DNA from: Gemmatimonadota bacterium
Lineage (GTDB): Bacteria > Gemmatimonadota > Gemmatimonadetes > Longimicrobiales > Gaopeijiaceae
Assembly: GCA_007125125.1 (NCBI GenBank)
Contig: SLDT01000142.1
Coordinates: 1-33,787, forward strand
Reading direction: 5' to 3'
Length of the DNA stretch: 33,787 nucleotides
Part shown: one piece after another, positions 1 through 6,150 of the stretch
Layout: each line of letters starts with the position of its first letter
Numbering within the stretch: position 1 is the first letter of the stretch
The notes under the pieces: model-generated
The model's database searches: none
What the model was told of the DNA's origin: nothing
The model's input: the letters and a program-made list of their open reading frames with translations, nothing else
Program-made: the position numbers and the translations under genes

Positions 1-2
1 AG

Positions 3-791
3 ATCTTCTTCAAGGGCAGGGATGTCCGTGCCATGAAGGAGTCGGAGCTCCGAACCCTTCGCCGCCAGGCGCAGATCGTCTTTCAGGATCCATTCTCCTC
101 GCTGAACCCCCGGATCCGGGTCGGAGAGATGATCGAGGAGGTGCTGCGAGTCCACAGGCTCGGAGGCGACGCCGCCGGACGCCGCAGGAGGGTGCGGCAG
201 CTTCTCGACACCGTCGGACTCCTCCCCGAGCATGCCGACCGCTATCCGCACGAGTTCTCCGGGGGGCAGCGGCAGCGCATCGGGATTGCTCGGGCGCTCT
301 CGGTCGAGCCCGACTTCATCGTCTGTGACGAGCCCGTCTCCGCGCTCGACGTCTCGGTCCAGGCGCAGGTCATCAACCTGTTTCGAGACCTTCAGAAGGA
401 GTTCGGTCTCACCTACCTCTTCATCGCGCACGACCTGGCCGTCGTCGAATACGTCTCGGACCGCGTTGCCGTCATGTACCTGGGACGCATCGTCGAGACG
501 GCCGATGCGGAGACACTCTACCGGACTCCGAGGCACCCCTACACCCGGGCTCTGCTCTCGGCAGTCCCCCGCCCCGACCCCGACGCGCGCGAGGCCGATC
601 GGCGCATCGTGCTGGCGGGCGACGTGCCCAGTCCGATCGATCCACCATCGGGCTGTCCCTTTCATCCCAGGTGCTGGCACCCGGACCGGGATGATACCTG
701 TGCCAGGGTCGTTCCGGAGCTCCAGGAGAAGTCTCCGGGACAACTCGTTTCATGTACCAAGGTCGCCACGAAGTCGTTCGGTCACTCTTGA
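3..791 (+). CDS. Oligopeptide/dipeptide ABC transporter ATP-binding protein, 5'-truncated by the window
   Basis: This is the C-terminal two thirds of an OppF/DppF-type ATPase, which hydrolyses ATP at the cytoplasmic face to drive peptide import. The reading frame is open to the first bases of the window, so the true start and the Walker A motif lie upstream; the first ATG in frame, at 33, is internal. Counting from that ATG, the Q-loop ([10 protein letters not shown]) is near residues 18-27, the ABC signature FSGGQRQR near 75-82, Walker B with its glutamate (FIVCDEP) near 95-101 and the switch histidine (AHD) near 132-134. The tail has the oligo_HPY extension with the CPFHPRC motif typical of OppD/OppF/DppF proteins. 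Its stop codon overlaps the -35 box of the next gene's promoter. The family call is firm. The substrate cannot be read from this fragment. Confidence 0.93.
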   Translation: MFFKGRDVRAMKESELRTLRRQAQIVFQDPFSSLNPRIRVGEMIEEVLRVHRLGGDAAGRRRRVRQLLDTVGLLPEHADRYPHEFSGGQRQRIGIARALSVEPDFIVCDEPVSALDVSVQAQVINLFRDLQKEFGLTYLFIAHDLAVVEYVSDRVAVMYLGRIVETADAETLYRTPRHPYTRALLSAVPRPDPDAREADRRIVLAGDVPSPIDPPSGCPFHPRCWHPDRDDTCARVVPELQEKSPGQLVSCTKVATKSFGHS

Positions 792-816
792 CAGGTTGGA
801 ACACGCCTCACATTAT
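788..816 (+). promoter_or_regulatory. Sigma-70-type promoter for the TolQ/ExbB-like gene
   Basis: A perfect -35 hexamer TTGACA (788-793) is followed by a 17-base spacer and CATTAT (811-816), a 4/6 match to the -10 consensus. The -35 box overlaps the stop codon of the ABC ATPase gene. Transcription would begin near 823, leaving a leader of about 100 nt before the channel gene. Confidence 0.65.
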
Positions 817-860
817 GCGACCTTGCTCACAGCGAGGCTGAAGTCTCACGTCACGAAGCA

Positions 861-894
861 CATCCGGTCGATGCCGGATGCAACGTTCATCCGG
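861..894 (+). promoter_or_regulatory. 5' leader with two mutually exclusive hairpins
   Basis: The leader holds CATCCGG at 861-867, its reverse complement CCGGATG at 874-880, and CATCCGG again at 888-894; both outer copies continue as CATCCGGTCG. The middle segment can pair with either flank (loops of 6 or 7 nt) but not both. The second hairpin ends 18 nt before the GGGAGG ribosome-binding site at 912-917. The arrangement resembles a leader that switches between two folds. No known riboswitch class is recognised and function is inference. Confidence 0.4.
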
Positions 895-934
895 TCGCCG
901 AAATCACCGGCGGGAGGTCCCTTTGGTCGGTCTC

Positions 935-1624
935 ATGCATCTCTACAACGCTCTGCTCCAGATTCCCGGGGTGGACGCCCCCGACATGACGATCGGGGAG
1001 CAGCTCTTTTTCGTCTGGGACGAAATGGGGTTCATGCGCTGGCCCCTCGGGGCATGTCTCGTTCTCGGGATCCTCGTCATCATCTGGAAATTCTTCGACC
1101 TGATTTCGAAGAGCGGAAAGACGAAGAAGATCCTCACCGAGGTCAACCAGCTCCTCTCCGAGCACCGCGTCGACGAGGCGATGGAAATCTGTCGCGATTC
1201 GGATTCGCCGGCGGCGAACATCCTCTTCGCCGGCCTGGAGCGCCGCGGCGAGGGCACGGATCGAATCATGAAGGCGATCGAGAACCAGGGCCTCCTCGAG
1301 CTCTCGAGGCTCGAGAAGGGTCTCGTGATCCTGGCCACCCTCACGAACATCGCTCCCCTCCTCGGGTTCCTCGGAACCGTGATCGGGATGATCATTGCCT
1401 TCCAGGCGATCGAGGTTGCCGGTGAGGTCGAGGCCACTCTCGTTGCTGGCGGGATCAAGGTGGCGCTCCTGACCACGGCCAGTGGTCTCGCGATCGCCAT
1501 CCCGGTCAGCATCGCGCACAACTACTTCGTCTCGCGGATCGATTCCCTCGTGATCGACATGGAAGAGTCCGCGCAGAAGATGATCGACACCCTGCACGCG
1601 ATCGAATCCGGTCGCACCGTCTGA
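935..1624 (+). CDS. MotA/TolQ/ExbB proton channel family protein
   Basis: This is an inner-membrane protein of the TolQ/ExbB family, which conducts protons to energise TonB- or TolA-type partners across the periplasm. Counting from the ATG at 935 (229 aa), one membrane segment lies at about 36-53, a cytoplasmic loop follows, and two further segments are at about 139-158 and 172-196. The last two carry the conserved proline (P140) and the threonines of LLTTASGL that line the ExbB/TolQ pore. Length matches the family. The longest frame begins at 878, but GGGAGG at 912-917 favours a start at 935 (17-nt spacing) or a TTG at 923 (5-nt spacing). It has its own promoter and terminator, so it is probably monocistronic. 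No ExbD/TolR gene lies next to it, which is unusual. Confidence 0.9.
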   Translation: MHLYNALLQIPGVDAPDMTIGEQLFFVWDEMGFMRWPLGACLVLGILVIIWKFFDLISKSGKTKKILTEVNQLLSEHRVDEAMEICRDSDSPAANILFAGLERRGEGTDRIMKAIENQGLLELSRLEKGLVILATLTNIAPLLGFLGTVIGMIIAFQAIEVAGEVEATLVAGGIKVALLTTASGLAIAIPVSIAHNYFVSRIDSLVIDMEESAQKMIDTLHAIESGRTV

Positions 1625-1657
1625 CCCCGCGGGGGATCCCGTGCCGGGCACGGGCGA

Positions 1658-1696
1658 GGGGGCTGCTCCGCGAAGGCGGGGTGGCCCCCTTTTTTT
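1658..1696 (+). terminator. Strong rho-independent terminator
   Basis: A 14-bp stem (1658-1671 with 1676-1689, G-C rich with a few G-T pairs) closes a GAAG tetraloop and is followed at once by seven T residues (1690-1696). It ends the TolQ/ExbB-like transcript and lies only 33 nt before the polA start codon. Confidence 0.88.
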
Positions 1697-1729
1697 CCGC
1701 ATCATCCAACGTCTTCGCAGGCAGCGCTC

Positions 1730-4495
1730 ATGGTCGAGGTACCACCCAGGACGGCTCCCCGCCTCTTTCTGATCGACGGGTACGCCCTCATCTACCGGGC
1801 CTTTTTCGCCTTCATCCAGCGTCCATTGATCAACTCGCGGGGCGAGAACACCTCGGCGCCCTGGGGTTTCACCCACTTCCTGATCCGGATTCGTGAAGAG
1901 TTCGAGCCGGATTACCTGGCGGTGGTCTTCGATGCGGGAATGAGCCACCGGGAAAAGGAGTATCCGGAGTACAAGGCGACGCGCGAGAAGATGCCCGAAG
2001 AGCTGGCGGCCTCCCTCCCCCGTATCCGGGAGCTCCTCGAGGCCTTCGGCGACCCCGTCGTCGAGCTCGAGGGATACGAGGCCGATGACGTCATCGGCAC
2101 CCTTGCCCGGAAGGCGCGGGAGGCAGGCATCGAGGCGGTCGTCGTCTCCGGCGACAAGGACTTCCACCAGCTCGTGGGCGACGGGGTCCACCTCCTGAAC
2201 CCGGGGCGAGGTGGCCCCACCGGGGTCGAGGCGGAGTGGGTCGACGAGTCGAATGCCGCCGAGCGACTCGGGGTGCCCCCGAGGCAGGTCGTTGACTACC
2301 TGGCGCTCATTGGGGACGCCTCGGACAATGTTCCCGGTGCTCCCGGCGTAGGGCCGAAGACCGCGGTGAAGCTCCTCGCGGAGTTCGGCTCGCTCGATGC
2401 CATGTTCGAGCGTGCAGATGAGGTCCGGGGAAAGCGAGCCCGCGAGGCACTCCTCGAGCATGCCGACCAGATCCGACTTTCCCGTCGCCTTGTGACGATC
2501 CAGGACGACCTCCCCGTCGACCTGGACCTTGATGGGTGGCGTGTGCAGGAGCCGGACCGGAAACGGCTGCGCGAAGTCCTTGTGGAACTGGAGTTCCGAT
2601 CGCTCGTCGAGAAGTTCACCGAGGGCGAGGACGGGCCGGAGGCTCCGGACGGCGGCGAGGTCGACTATCGGACCGTGAATGAGCCCGCCGGGCTGGAGGG
2701 GGTCGTCGAAGCGATCCGGACGGCCGGCCGGGTCGCGGTCGACACGGAGACGACCTCGATCGAGCCGATGCGGGCCAACCTCGTGGGGATTTCCCTCTCG
2801 TGGGAGGCAGGCCAGGGGGTGTACCTCCCCTTCGGCCACGAAGCCCCTCCGGCCGATCTCCTTGCCGAGGACGCGGCGCCTCCGGTGAATCTTCCACCTC
2901 TGGACGATCCCTCGATGCGCTCGCTCGTCGATCTCCTCGGGGACCAGACCCTGCCGAAGACCGGACAGAACCTGAAGTACGACCTGCTCGTGCTCAGGAG
3001 GGCCGGGATCGACCTCGGTGGGCTCGAGTTCGACACGATGGTCGCCTCGTACCTCCTCGACCCCGGTCGTCGGCAGCATTCCCTCGACGCGCTCTCCACC
3101 GATCTCCTTGGTTACGTCCCGATCTCCTATGCGGAGGTTGCGGGGAAGGGCCGCAAGGAGATTCCGTTTTCCCAGGTCTCGCTCGATCGCGCCACGGAGT
3201 ACGCCTGCGAGGACGCCGACCTCACCCTCCGGCTACGGGACCGGTTCGAGCCCCAGTTGCTCGAGAACCGGCTCGACGGGCTCTTCGAGCGGCTTGAAAT
3301 GCCCCTTGTCCCGGTCCTCGCGGCGATGGAGGAGGCCGGAATCCGGATCGACGTCCCCTTCTTCCACGAGATGAGCCGGAGACTCGCCCGTGAACTCGAG
3401 CTCCTGCAGGACGAGATCTGGAAGGAGGCAGGCAGTGAATTCAACATCAACTCCACGCCGCAGCTCCGCGAAATCCTCTTCGACCGGCTCGAACTCCCGG
3501 TCATCAAGCGCACGAAGACAGGCCCTTCGACCGACGCCTCCGTGCTCGAGGAGCTCGCGGCACGGGGGCATTCCCTGCCCCGGCACCTCCTCGAGTACCG
3601 GCAGCTCGAGAAGCTTCGGTCCACCTACGTCGATGCCCTTCCGCGGCTCGTGCATCCCGAGACCGGGCGAATCCACGCCTCGTTCAACCAGACGGTTGCA
3701 GCCACCGGGCGGCTCTCTTCATCCGACCCGAACCTGCAGAACATCCCGATCCGGACTCCGCTCGGACGCGAAGTGCGCCGTGGCTTCATCCCGGAGGAAG
3801 GGTGGCTCTTCCTGGCCGCCGACTACTCCCAGATCGAGCTCCGAATTCTGGCACACTTCTCCGGAGATGACGCCTTCGTATCGGCCTTCCGCGAAGGGAT
3901 CGATGTGCACCGACAGACTGCGGCTGTCATCTTCGGCGTCCCGATCGAAGAGGTCACTCCCCTGCAGCGGGATCGAGCGAAGACAATCAACTTCGCAACG
4001 CTCTACGGACAGGGAGAATTCTCCCTTGCGCGCGACCTCGGGATTTCCCGGGACGAGGCGGGAGCCTTCATCTCGGAGTACTTCGAGCGGTTCAGTGGGG
4101 TGCGCAACTTCCTGGACGAGCAGGTGGCATCGGCGCGGGAGCGAGGCTGGGTCGAAACGCTGAGCGGGCGCAGGAGGCGGATTCCGGAGCTCGAGTCAAG
4201 GAACTGGAACGTGCGTCAGTTCGGCGAGCGGATCGCCCAGAACACGCCGATCCAGGGTACGGCGGCCGATCTGATCAAGGAGGCCATGCTTCGCATTCAC
4301 CGGCGGCTTGAGGAGCGGGAGCTGCGCACTCGCCTCCTGGTCCAGGTCCACGACGAACTCGTCTTCGAGGTCCCGGCCGACGAGCTCGACGAGGTGCGTG
4401 ACCTCGTGGTCCGGGAGATGGAAGGTGCGATGGAGTTGAGGGTGCCACTTCGTGTCGACGTCGGCGTCGGCGAGAGTTGGTTCGACTGCAAGTGA
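1730..4495 (+). CDS. polA: DNA polymerase I
   Basis: Family A DNA polymerase, which fills gaps in repair and removes RNA primers from Okazaki fragments. At 921 aa it matches the E. coli enzyme in length and carries all three domains. The N-terminal 5'-3' exonuclease starts with LFLIDGYALIYRAFFAF. The 3'-5' proofreading domain keeps its acidic motifs, DTET near residue 338 and YACEDAD further on, so proofreading is probably active. The polymerase domain has motif A DYSQIELR (D698), motif B RAKTINFATLYG (K751, F755) and motif C QVHDELVFE (D875, E876). F755 sits at the position of E. coli F762, which governs dideoxynucleotide discrimination. The ATG at 1730 gives the standard N-terminus. No clear promoter was seen in the 33 nt after the preceding terminator. 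Confidence 0.98.
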   Translation: MVEVPPRTAPRLFLIDGYALIYRAFFAFIQRPLINSRGENTSAPWGFTHFLIRIREEFEPDYLAVVFDAGMSHREKEYPEYKATREKMPEELAASLPRIRELLEAFGDPVVELEGYEADDVIGTLARKAREAGIEAVVVSGDKDFHQLVGDGVHLLNPGRGGPTGVEAEWVDESNAAERLGVPPRQVVDYLALIGDASDNVPGAPGVGPKTAVKLLAEFGSLDAMFERADEVRGKRAREALLEHADQIRLSRRLVTIQDDLPVDLDLDGWRVQEPDRKRLREVLVELEFRSLVEKFTEGEDGPEAPDGGEVDYRTVNEPAGLEGVVEAIRTAGRVAVDTETTSIEPMRANLVGISLSWEAGQGVYLPFGHEAPPADLLAEDAAPPVNLPPLDDPSMRSLVDLLGDQTLPKTGQNLKYDLLVLRRAGIDLGGLEFDTMVASYLLDPGRRQHSLDALSTDLLGYVPISYAEVAGKGRKEIPFSQVSLDRATEYACEDADLTLRLRDRFEPQLLENRLDGLFERLEMPLVPVLAAMEEAGIRIDVPFFHEMSRRLARELELLQDEIWKEAGSEFNINSTPQLREILFDRLELPVIKRTKTGPSTDASVLEELAARGHSLPRHLLEYRQLEKLRSTYVDALPRLVHPETGRIHASFNQTVAATGRLSSSDPNLQNIPIRTPLGREVRRGFIPEEGWLFLAADYSQIELRILAHFSGDDAFVSAFREGIDVHRQTAAVIFGVPIEEVTPLQRDRAKTINFATLYGQGEFSLARDLGISRDEAGAFISEYFERFSGVRNFLDEQVASARERGWVETLSGRRRRIPELESRNWNVRQFGERIAQNTPIQGTAADLIKEAMLRIHRRLEERELRTRLLVQVHDELVFEVPADELDEVRDLVVREMEGAMELRVPLRVDVGVGESWFDCK

Positions 4496-4533
4496 CGATG
4501 TCCCCTCTGGCCATGGGGTCGCCCGTCGGGTGC

Positions 4534-4589
4534 TGAGAGATTCCGGGTTCGATCGTACCGGCGGCCCACCGGGGCCCCGGCAACTCTCA
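4534..4589 (+). other. Structured leader of ssb
   Basis: TGAGAG at 4534-4539 can pair with CTCTCA at 4584-4589, enclosing a very GC-rich segment with further self-complementary blocks (CCGG, GGGGCCCC). The structure ends a few bases before the GAAGGAGGG ribosome-binding site of ssb. It has no T-tract, so it is not a classic terminator. Its role is unknown; leader control of ssb translation is one possibility. Confidence 0.3.
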
Positions 4590-4611
4590 CCCCCGAAGGA
4601 GGGAAAGCGCG

Positions 4612-4989
4612 ATGAGCCGCTCCGTCAACAGGATCACACTCGTCGGCCATGTGGGCCGGGACCCGGAGGTCCGGAGTACCCAGACCGGCACGAAGGTGGC
4701 GAACCTCTCGCTCGCAACGAATCACCGGGCCGGCAACGGCCAGGAGCCCGAAGAGAGAACGAACTGGCACCGGCTCGTGTTCTGGAACCGACTGGCGCAG
4801 TTTGCCGAGGACTACGTGAAGAAGGGAGACCGGGTCCTCATCGAGGGACGCCTCGACTACGGCTCCTACGAGCGGGACGGGGTGACGATCCCCACCGCCG
4901 AGATCCAGGTGCGGGAGATCATTCTTCTCTCCCCGCGCCGTGGAGAGGCGGAAGGAGATGGTGGCGGGATCGCGGAAGAGGCTGCCTGA
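4612..4989 (+). CDS. ssb: Single-stranded DNA-binding protein
   Basis: SSB coats single-stranded DNA during replication, recombination and repair and normally recruits partner proteins through its C-terminal tip. The N-terminal ~105 residues form a standard bacterial SSB OB fold: NRITLVGHVGRDPEVR, then the TNWHRLVFWNRLAQFAEDYV block and KGDRVLIEGRLDYGSYE. A strong ribosome-binding site (GAAGGAGGG) precedes the ATG. The protein is only 125 aa and ends in GEAEGDGGGIAEEAA. It therefore lacks both the long glycine-rich linker and the terminal DDDIPF-like tip that binds helicases, nucleases and RecO. It follows polA with 116 bp between them, as a replication/repair pair. The family is certain; whether it is the cell's main SSB is not. 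Confidence 0.95.
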   Translation: MSRSVNRITLVGHVGRDPEVRSTQTGTKVANLSLATNHRAGNGQEPEERTNWHRLVFWNRLAQFAEDYVKKGDRVLIEGRLDYGSYERDGVTIPTAEIQVREIILLSPRRGEAEGDGGGIAEEAA

Positions 4990-5014
4990 GTCGGCGCGTT
5001 CCGATCCACCGTGG

Positions 5015-5067
5015 CCCGGCAGACCCTGCAGGCCGCAGAAGCGGCCGGTGAGGCGGGGTTTGCCGGG
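5015..5067. terminator. Nested hairpin between convergent genes
   Basis: A 12-bp outer stem (5015-5026 with 5056-5067, one G-T pair) encloses a 6-bp inner hairpin (5031-5036 with 5041-5046, AGAA loop). It fills the space between the convergent ssb and sigma genes and ends one base after the sigma stop codon. There is no T-run on either strand. It could serve both genes as a terminator or 3'-end stabiliser, but the lack of a U-tract lowers confidence. Confidence 0.45.
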
Positions 5068-5068
5068 T

Positions 5069-5938
5069 CTATTCCGCCTTCCAGAAACCCTCGAGCGACT
5101 TGCCGTGCGGGCTTTCCTTGAGCTTCTCGAAGGCGCGGTTCCGAATCTGCCGGATGCGCTCCCGGGTCACGCCAAGGAGGGAGCCGATCTCTTCGAGGGT
5201 GCGCTCTTCGCCGTCGTCGAGTCCGTAATAGAGGTATAGAATCTTCCGCTCGCGTTCCGTGAGATAGTCACGGAACATGGACTCGAGGAAGTCGCGCCGA
5301 GCCAGAGCCTCCACCCCCTCCTCGATATCGTCGGAGTCGAGACCGGAAAAACGCTCCCCGAAGGATGCGCTGTCACGGTCTCCCCGGTCGATCGGTGCAT
5401 CGAGCGACAACTCGCTGGCGGCAACCCGGCGCAGCGCCCGAATCGTCTCGATCGGCTCGCCCATGTCTTCCGCGATCTCCTGGTCTGTCGGAGATCGTCC
5501 GAGTTGCTGCGTGAGGGCCGTGTCCGTGCGAGACAGGCGTGCGAGGTTCGAATTCTGGTTCAGGGGAATCCGAACCGAACGAGTCTGCTCGGCAAGGGCC
5601 TGCAGAACGGTCTGGCGGATCCACCATACGGCATACGAAATGAACTTGACGCCCTTGTCCGGATCGAACTTCTTGACCGCCTTGAGGAGACCTTCGTTCC
5701 CGATGCAGACCAGTTCGGCAAGCCCGAGACCGCGACCCTGATACTTCTTCACGTACGAGATCACGAACCGGAGGTTCGCGGTGACGAGGCGCTCCGCTGC
5801 CTCGCGATCGCCTTCGCGGGCTCGCCGTGCAAGCTCCCGCTCCTCTTCAGGATCCTGAATCAGCGGGTACCGCTCGACGTCCTGAAGGTACTGGTCGAAG
5901 GAGTCCAGGCCGCGGGAGGATGGAAACATTCGTGTCAC
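5069..5938 (-). CDS. Sigma-70 family RNA polymerase sigma factor (RpoD-like, short form)
   Basis: This sigma factor directs RNA polymerase to promoters. At 289 aa it has regions 1.2 (about 12-45), 2 (50-120), 3 (130-200) and 4 (220-280) but no region 1.1, like the short primary sigma factors of Bacteroidetes. Region 2.3/2.4 reads KGVKFISYAVWWIRQ and region 4.2 reads TLEEIGSLLGVTRERIRQIR, both highly typical. Region 2.2 is odd: where sigma-70 normally has DLIQEGN, this protein has ELVCIGN, replacing two core-binding residues. The longest frame starts with GTG at 5938, with an ATG at 5929; neither has a clear ribosome-binding site, and an in-frame stop lies just upstream. A good promoter lies at 6079-6106. 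It may be the primary or an alternative sigma factor. Confidence 0.95.
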   Translation of the reverse strand: MTRMFPSSRGLDSFDQYLQDVERYPLIQDPEEERELARRAREGDREAAERLVTANLRFVISYVKKYQGRGLGLAELVCIGNEGLLKAVKKFDPDKGVKFISYAVWWIRQTVLQALAEQTRSVRIPLNQNSNLARLSRTDTALTQQLGRSPTDQEIAEDMGEPIETIRALRRVAASELSLDAPIDRGDRDSASFGERFSGLDSDDIEEGVEALARRDFLESMFRDYLTERERKILYLYYGLDDGEERTLEEIGSLLGVTRERIRQIRNRAFEKLKESPHGKSLEGFWKAE

Positions 5939-6078
5939 GCCGCTGGCGGGTCGGAAGGGTGGAACAACCTCGTGTGATCAGACATGGGCGGGCAGGGCGT
6001 CCGGCATCCGGGCCGGTATCGAGAAACCCGGCTCCGCGGCGCAGCGATCAGGGGCATGAATGGGGAAGATCACCCTGA

Positions 6079-6106
6079 AGTATAAGAAAGGTGTCGAGGC
6101 CGTCAA
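6079..6106 (-). promoter_or_regulatory. Sigma-70-type promoter for the short sigma factor gene
   Basis: On the minus strand, TTGACG (6106-6101) is followed by a 16-base spacer and TATACT (6084-6079), five of six matches to consensus in each box. Transcription would start near 6072, giving a leader of about 135 nt before the sigma gene. It lies downstream of the outer-membrane protein gene, so the sigma gene has its own transcript. Confidence 0.7.
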
Positions 6107-6150
6107 AGGTTTGGGCGGGCGGGATCGGGTGATCGGAGCGGCCGGGAGCT

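Noticed and set aside
232-1425. 397-aa plus-strand frame overlapping the ABC ATPase and channel genes
   Set aside because: It is a serine- and arginine-rich shadow in another frame of real genes.
887-3079. 730-aa open frame on the minus strand across the channel gene and polA
   Set aside because: It lies antisense to two well-supported genes, has low-complexity charged composition and no family motifs. Long antisense frames are common in GC-rich genes.
4525-4600. TPP-riboswitch-like string GGGTGCTGAGAG ahead of ssb
   Set aside because: Only the CTGAGA block matches. The conserved CCTGATC core and the closing AGGGA segment are missing, and ssb is not a thiamine gene.
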